A stretch of DNA of 64,000 nt from Malania oleifera (GCF_029873635.1 NC_080418.1:12689562-12753561), one strand, 5' to 3'; positions 41,675 through 55,510 are shown, counted from the first letter of the stretch. Translations and numbers: made by a program. The notes: generated by a model from the letters alone, not told the origin.

Positions 41675-44600
41675 TATTTTTTGTGTGTATGTGTCTCAAT
41701 GATTAAACAAAGAGTAAAGAAATATTTCAAACCTCATATATATTAGTATTGAGAGGTTTAATTGAATAAGATAATCTCATTTGGAGGTCTTATTAGATAT
41801 TCTTAAATCACATATTATTTTACATTTTCTTTTTAAATTTTTAAATTATATATATTTATTTAAGAAGTTAATTAAGAACATTGGATTCAATTTAGAAATA
41901 ATTCATAATTAATTAGGTAATGTTCGTAGAACAGGTATGTAGGGGATGTTAGTACATTCCCCTCGCATAACTGAAATCCCGAACCCAACTCTATTAAATG
42001 CAAATTAGAAATATTCGTTCCTTAACCTCTGGATCAATGTAGAGACCGATCAACGAGTAGTAATTAGGTGAACTAATCGCATTTAAGTAAATAATAGATT
42101 AGTGACGACTCCATCGACCCTTTAATATTATCACCTCTTATCAATTCCCGACCCTTCTCCGGAATGTTGCAATAATTATAATGGTATTTAAAAAAAAAAT
42201 TGAGAAAGAGTTCACGACTAAAATAAGAAGGGGAAGAATAATGTTTTCATAGCATTCTCAGGTGGATGATGAAAAGTATAAAAAGGTAAAAATTTATTGC
42301 ATCAAAAGTTGGATCTTGTCTCTAGAATAGTCTCCCAAAATTACCCAGCACAAACGGTGATTCAACGCAATATCATTCCTTTTGCTTATGTAGAGACATA
42401 TAGCTTGCATAGGTTCGAATAAAATCAGAACTTGTGCTATGACATTTAAAGACCAAACAAAGGATCGCTGTATCCAATGAAACAAGCTGTACTATTTATT
42501 AAAAATCAGCTCATGCGGTCAAAAAAAGGTTCCCACCCTGCGCGAAATGACCGTCATAGTTTCCTTTTTTCAACTTTTCGATTGCGAATAGATACGATGT
42601 GAATGCATGAATCTGTGAATTCAACTCGTCACAAAAGCTTCGGAATAAAAATATGAAAAAGAAAAGAACAGATACAATGAAAAGCATTATGTTGACAAAA
42701 ATGGATTCAACTTTCTATTCACTTTTTGACGAGAGTCATACAAGTATTGCCGTCTTTATCTATTCTATTCTATTCTATTCTATTTATTTATTTTGGCAGC
42801 CTGCATGCATTATTACTAATGAAACACACCTAAAAACTAGCATGCTATATGCTCCTTTATAGGAGAAATTATTATATTATATTGTCTCATTGGGTCATAT
42901 TTTATTAAATTCTATAATTTTTAGTTGCGACAAATTAGAAGATATATTCACCGGCGCAACTTACTAAGCATAGTAAATAATTGTTTCACAAAACATAGTC
43001 ATTTTTATAGGCACAATTAATTTATCTCACATTTTATCAAGCAAATTGGATGCCACGCTAACGTTCATGAGTCTTTTCCCCAATGTAATGTCAACATATA
43101 GTTATTTTGGGAATTACATGACAAAAATAGTAATTGATTAATAGCGACAAGGTGGAATGATAATAATCACTAAAATTTTAACTATAAAAAAACAAGACTC
43201 TTTTTTATTAACTGGTATATGAATCAAATCAAAACCACACAAAAATTTTTATATTCAAACCTTGTCTTATTCAAAATAAATTCTCTACAAATACTTTTTT
43301 GTTTAATTTTAGGCGAGCATACTTCTTTTCAAGAATGTTTTGCTTGATTTTTTTTTTAATATTTGCATAGATAATTTAAATATAAATTTGCGTCGGTGCT
43401 TGCTAATCTACTATCCTAATATTCCTTGACTCAAGTATTCTAACCCAAGTTTGTCTCATTTTTGTTATACATAAGTCACAATTTTCAAGATCTTGAATCT
43501 AATAGTTAGAAAAATTCTAAGATATGGGTAGTCGTGTGATGGGTCCAAAACAATTAAAAGTTTAGAACTAGTTTGATCTCGTTTTTTTTTTTTTTTCTAT
43601 TTTTTATTTTTTGTTTTTGCACAATTAAAAAAATATATTATAAAAATATGTTTGTTTATGAATGTATCCACTTTTTTGTTTCTAGTATGAGTTTTTAATT
43701 GTTTTTACAACTTGCTATCAGGAACTTTTAATATCCAAAAAAAAAAGTTTTTTGGAGTAAATTATTTGACTATTTTTGTATTAAACTATTCATTTTATAT
43801 ACACTTTTAAACTAAAAATAAAATAAAAAGATCATATGAGTTTAAATAAAATTAAATTAAAATTAATAAAATCTAGTTACAAAATGTTTTTCAATTGTCA
43901 AGTATAATAAGATTGTCAATATAAAATAAATTTTCCAAAATATAAAAATTAGTAAAATATTGATAATAATTTTATTTTAATTATGTATTTTTAATTTTAA
44001 TTATTCTGAACTTCATTATTTAAATTATATTTTTAAAAAATATTTTTGATTTAAAGAAAAAAATGAGCATTTTCAAATAAAATTTTAATTCGTTTTTACT
44101 TATAATTTAGAATACTTTATTTATACTTATAATTTTCTCCAAAAATGCATCTAAATTTTATTTGCATGCTTTTATTAGTATTAGCATTAAGGGCACGCGC
44201 ATTCTAGACACTAATGGTGTACAACGAGTTCAATACTTAATTAAACTGCTTTTAAAAGTATAAAACAAAACATCTGTTGTCCAAAGGTGAGAAAAAATTG
44301 AATTCCAAATTTACCCTTCAACCTCGAAAATGAAAATTCCTTTTATATCGCAAAACCTAGACTCAACCATTTGGTTGTCCTCAGCCTCTTTATCTTTATC
44401 TTTTGCGCCTCTTCATTTTCATCTTCCACATCTCTTCAATCTCTCATGCTAAGATTTTAATCCCCTCAATTTCTCTATTTTGTTATATAGATCAAGCAAT
44501 CAAAAGAAAAGAGCCCTAGTGGTGCTCAAAATTCTTGTTGGCATCCTCATTGAGAATGGCAAATAATTTGGCATCCTCGCTTTCACCACAAGGAATCCCT

Positions 44601-45341
44601 TTTTGCTTCCAATGCCACAGTCTCACTCATTCCATCTACATGCCCTTGCACATAAGGCACTACTGGGCCTAACACGAACTCAATCAATGACATTTTTGTT
44701 TTTTAATGACATCTTTCTAAAGGGTCTCTATTGATAATTCAATCATAAATTTGGACAAATGAATACTAAATTTTGTCACAATAAGGGAAGTTCTATTAAT
44801 GGAAATGTTATTGCCCAACTAAAGATGCCTTCAGGAATGGTTAATTTTGCACGAATTCTCATGAAGATCAAAATTTGGTTGTCCTTTGGGTGATAAAATT
44901 TAAAATACTAAACTTACCCTTAATGATTCATTCTTTCAAAATTAAAAGGTTTTCATATCCAAAATGCAGACGAGAACAATCAATTTGGTCATTTCACCCA
45001 ATTAATATCTATCATAATTCTTCATGTTAAGTTGTGAACACCATCTTCAACTATGTCAAGATTCTTCAGTTACATTCGTCAGTTATGCACAATGTTTCTG
45101 AAATTTGAACCTTTAGCCATGGAATGCTGGACATTTCCAATGATAAATGGATTCCTATAAAATTATAAATGGAATCCTTTCAACCCAAGATCCACAACTA
45201 GCGCAATTCTTCGTCTCCATAATACAAGCATAACAGGCAAGTTCAATGTGCAACAATTTTAATTATATGTTTGTATTGATATAATTTCCAATTTTAGATT
45301 GATCTCACAAACTCAAATTTTCTGGGAATAAATTTTTTTGT

Positions 45342-45372
<31 letters not shown>

Positions 45373-47047
45373 TTCATCTTATTTCTTTACATTTTTCTTG
45401 GGTATTTGAAGATTTTTTTTTTATATGACATTAATTTACAATTCCTTATTAACAATTAACTATTTGCAACACAATCAATTGGTTTTAGCTAAGTTAATTT
45501 GAATTAGAAATTTTTAAGCTGAAAATTTTTATATGTTTGCGGGCAATGCATTGATGCTTATATGGTGTTTGATGATACGCTTGTAAGAATGGGAGAAGTA
45601 TTTGTTAAACTCCAACTCATATGGCAAATCCAATTCATGCATTTTCAAGGACTGTTTATCAGTGTTTGTGGAAGAGGGTCTATGGAGTTGCAAGAAAATG
45701 GGTTAAATGTTAGCCAAACTCCCTTCAATAGCATTCATGGTCCTTCTCTGTGTTTCCTATTAAAAAATTTCTTTTCAGTAACTTATGTTTTACCTTATTA
45801 TATATGTATCAATTATGAATATTCAATTTATTTTGCGCCAGAAATTTACTTGAAATGGTCCAATCATTAAAGCCAGTAGATAGCAAGTCCCAGGCACAAT
45901 TGTACTAATTAACTTTACAAGCAATAGCAATGCTAGAGCAAACTCAATTTGCTTTGTGTCCCCTAATTTTATCCTCTTCATTAAATTTAAGACCATTTCC
46001 ACAATATCCTATTCATTAAGATCACTATGACGGGAAATATAAAAATAATATTGAATTAATATGACCATAGTTCTTATGTTTTTTTTTTAATATTTTTCTT
46101 TATGATTATTTTTTATTTGTTGCCTTTATTGTTGGTTTTTTAATGAATAAAGGCTTGAACTTTCTCATTGATTGTTTTTCTTCACTATTTTGATGCTTTT
46201 ATTCATTATATTGCTATATTTCTTTTTGCTATTGTCAATGTTCATTTTTTTTAAATCCTATTAACTTTTAATACAAGTGTCATCCTCTGGATAATAACCC
46301 TTGGTTTAGTTGCATCTCATGCTAATTAACTTGAGGAAAGACATGTAATGTGTGTGTCTATAGTGGTTATTGGGGAGATTTAATTATATTTAGAGCGTTC
46401 TTATAAAATACAAAAATGCATGTGACATGAGTTTTGTGCTATTTACTTTTCATATATAATAATATATTGTGTCAAAGCCAATGTGTAAGTAAGCATTTTT
46501 TTTTTCATTTTATGTTGATAGTTTTTTAATATGACAACAAATTTCTAATGCATTAGCATTGTTTGGGTTTATGGTTAGATGAAATATCATCAAGTGTATT
46601 GTTCTATGATTATTACAAATTTATGTTTTATTAGAAGTACTTTCCATTTATAAGTCATTAAATATTTATTTTTTCCTTTTCAAACTGAAATGAGATGAGT
46701 CAAAATTAATCTAGGTGAAAAAATATATGTTGATTTTTACTACTTTTTGTTTTATTGGAGTCTAGAAAATAGTTAGTATGAAGAAAATTGAATTCCTAAT
46801 ACATTTTCAAACAAGATAGGTTTTAGGGAACATGTAGGGATATCATAGATTATAGTGACGGGATAAGAAAGTGAAACCTCATGAAGCAATAATAAAGAAA
46901 ATTGAAATGTGAAGAAAAGTGTGCAGTGATTTTTGCTGTACAATGTTATGTCTTTGAATTGTTGACAAAAACTTGTATGCTAATTCACCAATCATCTGGT
47001 GTACTTGGAATTTTTTATTGTCATTTCACATTGTATAGGGTACGTAT
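41149..47047. other. Gene-poor AT-rich region
   Basis: No supported genes over 5.9 kb. It has an (AT)n run at 41,638-41,671, a (TATTC)5 run at 42,761-42,783, and T-runs at 43,581-43,596 and 45,346-45,371. At 41,930-42,165 there is a degraded LTR-end similar to 62,395-62,560 (cccctcgcataac, cccgaacccaactct, tagtgacgact). The segment 44,340-44,720 is less AT-rich and could be a gene remnant, but no family was recognised. Confidence 0.5.
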
Positions 47048-49042
47048 TGTCGCGACGTCTCGGACCCGGCCTAGAGAACCAATCTCTGGTTAAAAATGGG
47101 TTCAGCTTGTGAACTGAGAAAAATGGATGTATATTTTGAAAATGTGAATTTTCGTGGAAAACGATGTGTGGTGGAGTCGCCACTAACCTTTTGAAGTGTG
47201 GTTAAAACACTTAATTACTACCCTATTAGGGGTAGAATCGGTCTGCGTCACCAAAGTCAGGCTCGGGAGTATGGTTACGCAAAAGGAAGATATTAACACC
47301 CCCTACACGCCCGTTCTTACGAACGGTACCAGATTAATAAAGAGTTTTCCTAAAATAAATGTAATAAGCCTTTAAAGATTACTCCCTTTCTAAAGTCAAA
47401 AAAATGAAAATACTATATAGGTATTCCCTCAAAACCGGGACAATCCAATACCCCAAAGAGCCAATGCTCTTGGTCGCAATCATCGGGAAGGAAAATCGAA
47501 AATAGGATACAAAATACGCTCCCGGGGATTTTGAAATCTATAGGTTTTTTTTAAAGTATCAAAAATACTATTTCGGGAGATTTTTGAAATTTGTTCAGGA
47601 TTGGAATGAGTTTTTTCTTGTGCCTAAAAAGATATTTTTGTGATTTTTCCTAAGTGTGAAAATGATTTTTGTGATTTTTCCCGAACTTTCAAAATAACAC
47701 AAATGAAATTAGTTGAAATCAAAATGTGAAAATATTTTTGGAATTTTTGAAAATTTCATGATTTTTGTGGATTTTATGGATACAACAATAATATACAAGC
47801 GAAATGGAGAAAACCGGGGTAAACCAATTTGGAAATGATGAGCCGGTCAAACGTTGACCAGTTTGGGAGAAAACCAGTTTAAAGTCTTGGTCGAAACCAT
47901 TGATTTTTCGGGGTTTTCCAATGTTCTTCCGAATACAACAGAATTTTAGATAACAATCATGAAAGTCATAGTTTTAAAGACATGACTTTAGAATGTATTT
48001 TTGAAAATTTTGAATGTAAGGAAACAGATCTAACCTTTGCCAAACATGTTGGAAATTTTCTTGGATTTTCTTAAAAAATTTTTAAATGTAAATAAGTTTC
48101 AAAGCCTTAAAAATTTTTGAACTTTCTTTGACAATTTTTTTTGAATTTTTGTGTCTTTTATGAAATTTCTTTTTTTATTTTTTATGAGTTAGAAAGAAGC
48201 CATTTAAAATAAAATAAGAAATGAAATAGAATCAAATAAACCAGCAGAGGTCGGTTCGGGAAAGGGGGGCGGGATGTAACATAGGAATAGAAAGTTCATT
48301 GGTTTTACCTATCGTCTTTTTCTCCTTCGGTCTTCTTCTCCTGTCTGTGAATCCGCAGGGGTTAGTCTACAGCGCCTTCCCGAGGGTTGTTCTTGAGCTC
48401 TGACTCGAGGCACTAAAGAGTACCTTCTTCAAATGGAGTGACCCGGCACCAGCAGGAAACGGGATCAGTCGACTGCTTGATCTTCTTTCTTTTTCCTCTG
48501 CTCCGGTCTTCTTTTCCTGTTGGTAAGTCTACTAGGGCCGCTCTACAGCGTCTTCCCGAGAGTTGTTCTTGAGTTCTGACTCGAGGCACTACGGAGTGCC
48601 TTCTTCAAATGGGGTGACTCAGCACCAATAGGAAACAGGATGAATCGACCTCCTGATCTTCACTCAAAAAAAACTAACTTCACAAACTTATAATAGAAAA
48701 CTTCAATGTTTTAAATCTTCTCCTTACCACCACCAAGAACTCTCCTCCTCTTTGTGCTTGAAATGAGAGGGCTATTTATAGGCTTAGCTTGGGGCAAGCA
48801 TAGGAAAGAAGACATAAGGGAGTGATGATGGGGGGAACCAAGTGTGGGGGGAAGAATGATGAAGGGAAATTAGCATGGAAAGAATGGTAAAAGGAGATAA
48901 CATGACATGTGGTGAATGATGATGGGGGAACAAAGTATGGGATGAAGAATGATGAGGGGAATATAGTATGGGAAGAATGATAAAGGAAGGAAACATGACA
49001 TGTGGTGAGTGATGATGGGGGGACAAAGTATGAGATGAAGAA
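47048..49042 (-). repeat. Ty3-type LTR remnant with internal duplications
   Basis: It starts (minus-strand 3' end) at TGTCGCGACGTC and holds, inverted, the conserved block seen at 62,395-62,658 (GGTTCTCTAGGCCGG, TGGCGACTC-type, 'acccctaa...ggggta', cccgttcttacgaacgg). A 176-bp tandem duplication covers about 48,317-48,665 ('gttgttcttgag' at 48,386 and 48,562). A TATAAATA box lies on the minus strand at about 48,770-48,778. U3 beyond it has about 2.3 units of a 100-bp repeat (48,820-49,042, 'gtgatgatgggggg...'). The far boundary is not defined; 49,043-49,346 is unassigned. Confidence 0.7.
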
Positions 49043-49351
49043 CATGTGGATGTTCTGAATTAGTAAGGATTTAGTTTGATAAAATTCACGCACTTATCCA
49101 ATCTAAAGTAGTTTCCTATTTTTGATATGTTAATTTGTAAATTTCCATCTATAATTCATTCTTCAAATTTTCTAGGCAATCCATATGCAACATTTAAAAA
49201 TTTTAGCAAAGATCATCTTAAAGCCAATTTTGAATAATGTGCAATGCAAAAAATAAAAAAATAAAAAAATTGAATCAAATTCTATGGTTTAAGTTTTTAT
49301 CCCTTTTCATAGATTAATAATTTGTCATGTTGATTTAACTATTGTGCTACA

Positions 49352-49757
49352 TATAAAGGAAATTGTGTAGTTTTCCATCCAACCTTCGATGATTTCTATA
49401 TACCTTTTGATGGTTGCTTCGACGGTTTCAGACAAAATGTTTTTCAAGAGAAAATCATCGATGATTTCCCCAAACTGTTGACGAAATACTGCAAACTGTT
49501 GACGGTTTTCAAAAACCGTTGACGGTGCTATCGGTTGCTGAACTCCCGAGAACTTGTGCACCTGAAAATTGATTGATATCCGATAATCTGTGATAGCCTA
49601 GGATTCTTCAGTTGTTTTACTTGAATATATGTTTGTGTCTGATAGTCTAGGATCTTTTAATTTGATATTTAAATTCTTTTGAATTGTAACAATACTATGT
49701 ACAAGTCCTATATATAGGATATCTTTACATCAATGAAAGTGTTATGCATTCTCTTCG
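49352..49757 (+). repeat. 5' LTR of the Ale-like Copia
   Basis: 406 bases starting TATAAAGGAAATTGTG and ending ATTCTCTTCG. It contains repeated 'aactgttgacg(g)' and 'atcgatgat' motifs, then 'tcctatatataggat'. The 326-base LTR2 (55,521-55,846) matches apart from one internal gap. Confidence 0.9.
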
Positions 49758-49769
49758 TGGTATCAGAGA
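49758..49769 (+). other. Primer binding site (tRNA-iMet)
   Basis: TGGTATCAGAGA directly follows LTR1. Confidence 0.85.
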
Positions 49770-49807
49770 GCTCTTTCTCTAACAAGCTTTCTTTTTTTTT
49801 TTTCCTC

Positions 49808-50740
49808 ATGGTCGTTTCCTCTGAGTTCGTTATTGACAACACTCTCAAGCTTCCTGGCAGTGGCAACTCTCCTCTTATTGTCATCAATGCTGGCTCCCAG
49901 CTTCCTTTGAAGCTGACCCCTTCCAACTTCCCTTATTGGCGCGGACAAGTGACATCATTCCTCATTGGCTATAACCTCTAGGGCTATCTTGACGGTACCA
50001 TAGTATGCCTGTCACGAACCCTTTCTACCAGCACATCCTCTGCTGGTTCATCTTCTGCAGGTGTCTCTAATCCGGCTTTCTGACATTTGTTCGATAAGAT
50101 AAGCTAATCCTTCATGTCGTCCTTGCATATGTCTCCGAACCGGTTATGCCACTCATTACTGCTTCAACCACTACTTATGATGCTTGGTCCAAGTTGCAAC
50201 GATTGTATGTCAATTGTTCACGCACTCATGTTATGAAATTTAAGGAGGAGTTGACTCTCATTCAGCGAGAGTTACTCTCAGTCCCTGAGTATCTTCATGC
50301 CATCGAGGTTTTAGTTGATGAACTTACTGTGATTGACTCTCCCGTCTCAGTGGGTGACATAACCTTGTATATGCTCAACGATACTAGTCCTGAATTCTGT
50401 AAGATTGCAGCGCCTATTCGGCCATGTGAGACTTCTCTTACATTTGAGGAAGTTCATGACAAGTTGGTTGGCCACAAAAGTTACTTCAGACATGTTGACA
50501 CTTCCAAGTATGTCCTGGTTGCCACTGCAAACACCACTCAGTATGGCACCCCCGCTTCGCCATCCAATCGCAACTAGCATTCCAGCATTGGTTCCTATGG
50601 TTAGCATTGCCCCAACTCTGGTCTTTATAATTGCAAAGAGCAGTCTGGTCAACCCTAGCTTATTTTTCATCTATATGACAAAGTGGGACACTCAGCCAAG
50701 ACTTGTCGCTCTGCTTCAAGAGTAAAGTTTGTCAATTGTG
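49808..50740 (+). pseudogene. Gag of the Ale-like Copia
   Basis: ATG 49,808 begins MVVSSEFVIDNTLKLPG, then LPLKLTPSNFPYWRGQVTSF, a Copia gag N-terminus. TAG 49,979-49,981 stops the frame before GYLDGT. The UBN2 part is in 50,146-50,577 (AWSKLQRLYVNCSRTHVMKF, EYLHAIEVLVDELTVIDSPV). A degenerate CCHC knuckle (DKVGHSAKTCRS) lies near 50,675-50,715. At least one frameshift is present. Confidence 0.88.
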
Positions 50741-52611
50741 CTACTACTAACGGGTCCACCAATAAAAAGTGGTTTGTGGATTCCACTGCTTCTCACAACA
50801 TCACCTTTTAGTCAGAGTATGATGGCATGGATTAGGTCGTCATTGGTGATGGCTCAAGTTTACGAGTCACATATGTTGGCTTTATGTCTCTTCCCTAGTC
50901 CTTGAAGCCTTTTAAATTGACTGATACTCTTTGTGTTCATAATATTCACAAGAATTTAATCTCCATTCATAATTTCACTCGTAGCTATAATGTCTATCTT
51001 AAGTTTCACCTATTTAATTTTCTTGTGAAGGATCGAAGCACGAGGGCAACTCTTCTTCGCGGTAAATGTCATGATGGTGTCTATCCAATGCCGATGGCTT
51101 CTTCTACTACCGAATCTTCTATTTTAGCACTTGTTGGAAAACGAACAACATCTAACACTTGGCATAGACGGCTTACGCATCTGTCAAATAAAGTAGTTGA
51201 TTTTTTTATTCATACTTTTTCCTTTCTAGTTGTAGTGTCTCATGTTTCTTCATCTTCTATTTGTAAAGATTGTTAATGCAATAAAAGTCACAAGTTGCCT
51301 TTCTCTTCCACTTCTCTTGTTAGTACTCATCCTCTTAAACATATTTATACTGATGTTTAGGGGCCTACGACTTCCACTTCACTTGACGGGTTTCAGTTTT
51401 ATTTCTTGTTTGTTGATCATTTTACCAAATACTGTTGGTTGTTTCTCATTTGCCAAAAAAGTAATGTTTGCTCCATTTTCTGTCGATTGAAAGGCCTACC
51501 TACAAAATAATTTTTTTTTTTCAAATCAAACACTTGTACTCTGATAATGGGGGTGAATATCATGCTCTTTGTCACTTTCCCTCCTCTAATTCCAATAGTT
51601 GGTTAACTACCGCTCCTTATACACCTCAGCTTGATGGTACAAGTGAATGTCGACATTGACACATTGTCGAAATCGGTCTCACTCTATTGAGTCAGGCAAG
51701 TATTCTTCCGTCATATTGGCCCTATTCGTTTCAGGCTTCAGTTTATTTGATAAATCGTATGACCACTCCATTTTGAAAAATAAAAGTCCATTCGAATATT
51801 TATTTGGTCGTCTCCCCGATTACAAGAAATTGCGCATTTTTGGTTGTCAGTGTTACCCATGGCTAAAACCTTATGCCACAGGTAAACTTCAACCAAAATC
51901 CATGCCTTGTCTCTTTCTTGATTACTCAAGCTCTCAGAGTGCCTATAAGTATATAGACCTTGTTACATCTTGCATCTATGTGTCTCGACATATGGTCTTT
52001 GATGTTTTTTTCCTTTTTCTTCCTTTTCCCATGTCATTGTGCTTTCTCTGTCAGTTTCCGATGCTAGCACACAAGCTCTTCCCACACCAGTGGTTCCTTC
52101 CATTAGACGAACACCCTCCTCTCTTATCACTGTGACGGACAGCACTTCTACAGCTCTGACTTCACCTTCTCGGTCCTCATCAGCATCCCCTGCTCTCTCT
52201 CATCTAGTAGTAATCAATTCACCCACCCCGCCTACATCTCCGACCCGATCCACCCATATTTATGCTATGACTACCTGGTCTGTGAATAAAATCTACAGAC
52301 CCAAACACCTTTACCTTGCATCTAAACACCCTCTTCCTTAACCTGTAGAGCCCACATGTGTGTCTCAAGCCTTGAAGGATCCTAAGTGACAACATGCTAT
52401 GTCTGAAGAATTCACTGCTTTGGTTAAACATGACACATGGGAGCTTGTTTCGCTGCACTTCACCATCAAACCCGTTGGCTGAAAATGGGTTTTCTATATC
52501 AAACGAAACCCTGATGGTAGTATTTCTTGCTATAAAGCACGGTTGGTAGCCAAAGGTTTTCATCAGCGGCATGGTTTTGATTATAATGAGATGTTTAGTC
52601 CTGTTGTGAAG
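50741..52611 (+). pseudogene. Protease, integrase and first RT segment of the Ale-like Copia
   Basis: Protease-like: KKWFVDSTASHNITF (D-S-T, where D-S/T-G is expected). Pre-integrase: NTWHRRLTHLSNKVV and SSICKDC. Integrase acidic residues lie in IYTDV, HLYSDNGGEYHA and GTSECRH, followed by YLINRMTTPF. RT starts at [34 protein letters not shown] and [19 protein letters not shown] and stops at VVKP, where a solo LTR enters. Many TAG/TGA stops and shifts. Confidence 0.88.
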
Positions 52612-52616
52612 CCGGT

Positions 52617-53421
52617 TGATTACGTGCTTAAACTGCATAATTAGGTGCTTTAATTCATGCATTAGGGCTTATATTTTTAATTAAATGCCTAATTACTCTC
52701 ACTATTTTAACATTGTGTTTTTTTTATAATCTTTTGGTTTTATTGAGTAATTTATGAATTTTTTGTATTTTTTATTGCAGAGCAATTAATGGAAGCTAAA
52801 AACCAACAATGTTTCGTAATCTGTGCGTAACTCTCTCATATGACCTCCGATTCCAATGATTCAAGATGTTGTAGAAAGATAAGAAAACGCTCTACAATGT
52901 TCATGTTTTACGTTTTGAGAAATACTAATTGCATCAAGGTCGAAATTAGACATGAAGTTACCATATGCTGTTTTATGGACTATTTCGACAATACTTCGTA
53001 ATCTTATCGTAACTTTCTCGTCCGAACTCCGATCGAGACGATTCAAAATTTTGGAGAAAGCTGAGAAATAGTTCTACAACTTTTGTGTTTCTAGTTTTGA
53101 GAGATACAAACTTTTATTAGGTCAAAATTGGCCTTAAATGTTTAGAACCGATTATGTGTTCACAAAAGGAAGAAAAAAGAAGAAAAAAAAAATAAAAAAT
53201 GAAAACTGATGTGACCACATGATGGTCCATGGCCCATGCGCCGGAAGGGGCATTTTAGTGCTGGGGCAAATTGTAAAAAGGAGAGGGGGAGTTATGAATT
53301 CATTTGGGAAAAGTCAAAGGAAGCAAGGAGGTAGGGTTTAGCTAGTTTTTTTTAATCTTTCTTTTGGGGGGCAGAGGGGGCAGCAGCTCTAGCAGGAGGA
53401 GGCTCTTCACGGCTGGGTTTT

Positions 53422-53487
<66 letters not shown>

Positions 53488-54239
53488 TTTTAAATATTTG
53501 AATGAACATTGTTAAATTTTAGCAAAATTTCTATAAAAGTTTTAATCTTTTAATTTCTTTGGTTGCATTATTATTATAAAAGTTTATTTATTTACCATAT
53601 CTTCTTATTTAATATTGTTGTTAAGAGTTAATTTTTACTTGATTTATTGTTCATTGTTAAAGTTTGAATTGATTTGTAATAAAAAAAAAGTAAAAAAAAA
53701 ATCTTCTTTAGGATTTAAGTTTTGTTGGTTCTAATTATGTTAATTTTAGTTTAATTAAAATATGAATTTTTATCATGTTTTCTTTTATTGTTTAAATTGT
53801 TAAAGAGTTAAGTTTGTGTTCTTGATTGCGTTAAAAATTTGGTTATTGTTGAATTTGTGTTTGAATGAGTTTATTTTTAATTGTGTGCTTAAATTGAGTA
53901 GGAAAGTTATCATATTTAGTTTTTATTTCGAAGTTCAAACGCGTATTTCAATTCTTACTTGGCTATTAAACGTAGGATTTCCGTTTCTCAGTGTTAAATT
54001 CAGTGCGTGTTAGGATTCACAGTTTAACTTTCAGTCATCACAAAATCTCAAAATCCCAGGAAACCAAATCTGAACTATATTTAGTAAAATTTTCTTTTCT
54101 TAATTTCTTTTGGAATTACACGAGTTTGGAATAAAAATACATTCCCTAAGGAGATGATCTGACCCTTGGGTTAATTATTACCCGACTGAACTCCTATACT
54201 TGAGATAACTTCCGAACTGCTCATTTTTCGAGTGAGTCA
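52617..54239. mobile_element. Solo LTR inside the Copia RT
   Basis: A 1,623-base insertion starts TGATTACGTGCTTAAAC and ends TTTTCGAGTGAGTCA, flanked by CCGGT (52,612-52,616 and 54,240-54,244). RT resumes exactly at the duplication (KPVTIRAILS...). It carries a (CT)n run at 53,428-53,483. No coding sequence; lineage unproven, Ty3-like by its ends. Confidence 0.88.
53428..53483. repeat. (CT)n microsatellite in the solo LTR
   Basis: About 26 CT units, interrupted near the left end. Confidence 0.9.
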
Positions 54240-55510
54240 CCGGTGACTATTCGAGCTATCCTTTCCATTATTATTTAGAAAAACTAGCCCTTCCGCCAGT
54301 TGGATATTAACAATGCGTTTCTGCATGGCCGACTTCAAAAGGATGTATTCATGGTTCAACCTCTGAGTTTTATTGATCCTAATCTTCCTTCTCATTATTG
54401 TAAGTTAAAGAGGTCTTTGTATGGCTTGAAACAAGCACCTCATACTTGGTATCAAGAACTGAGTACTTGTCTTCTTCAACTCGATCTTCAACAGTCTAAA
54501 TCTAATTCCTCTCTGTTTATCCACAATTGTGATGATGTTACCCTCTATTTTTTGGTATATGTGGATGGTCTCTTACTCACTGGAAGTAATTCTGCTGCTA
54601 TTTCTAAGGTTGTTCGGCAGCTTGGTCATTCGGTTTTCTCTTAAAGATCTTGATCCATTACATTATTTTCTTGGTGTCGAGGTGATTTCAATTACTCATA
54701 GGTTGTTCCTCTACCAATAAAAGTATATTTGGGATCTTCTTTCTCACACCAAGATGGATGATGTTAAGGCAGTGATGACTCCACTTGCCATAAAGGATCT
54801 CTTTCAGCTTCAAGATGGCTCTCCTCCTACTGATCCGACTGAGTACTGCCAAGTTATAGGAGCTCTCCAATATCGATTTCTTACTCGGCCTGACATTGCC
54901 TTCCCAGTTAATAAGTTGGCTTAGTTTATGCATAAACCATCTCAACTTCATTAGACCGTTGCCATACACATTTTACGATACTTGAAGGGCACTCTTCATC
55001 ATGGTATCCTTCTCAAGTGCATTGGGAATCTCACTCTTCAACAGTTCTTTGATGCTGATTAGGCTAGTGATAGGGATACCAGATCCTCCACCTCTATCTA
55101 TCTTATTTTTCTCGGTGATTGTCCCATTTCCTGGAGCACACACAAGCAGTGTGTTGTGGCTAGTTCCTCCACTAAGGCGGAATATTAGGCTCCTACTTCA
55201 ACCACCTTCGAGCTTGTTTGGATTCGCTCATTGTTTCATGAACTTGGTATTCCAATTACTAAGCCCCCATATTTATTTTGTGATAATATTGGTGCTACTT
55301 AGTTAAGTCTTAATCTGTTATGCATTCACGAATGAAGCATATTGCTATTGATCTTCATTTTGTTTGTGATCTGGTCACCAAAGGTTTGTTGCACATTTCT
55401 CATGTTAGCATCCATGATCATCTTGCAAACCTCTTAACTAAGACTCTATCATGCCATAAATTTCACTCTCTGTGCACCTAAGATCGATTTAGTTGATGGC
55501 ACACCTATCT
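54240..55510 (+). pseudogene. Second RT segment and RNase H of the Ale-like Copia
   Basis: RT: RQLDINNAFLHGRLQKDVFM, KRSLYGLKQAPHTWYQELS, and YVDGLLLTG where the catalytic motif should be YVDD. RNase H: DPLHYFLGVEV, YCQVIGALQYRFLTRPDIAF, HILRYLKGTLHHGI, DCPISWSTHKQCVVASSSTK and YLFCDNIGAT. In-frame stops at the DAD-W, AEY and GAT positions, among others. Confidence 0.88.

Noticed and set aside
44536-44702. Minus-strand phrase VLGPVVPYVQGHVDGMSETV, protein-like
   Set aside because: Short, no recognised family, no splice context; noted only as a possible gene remnant.
45562-45870. 102-codon plus-strand frame
   Set aside because: No motif, low-complexity surroundings, likely chance.
48776-49093. 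His/Ser/Pro-rich minus-strand frame
   Set aside because: Translation of a 100-bp U3 tandem repeat.
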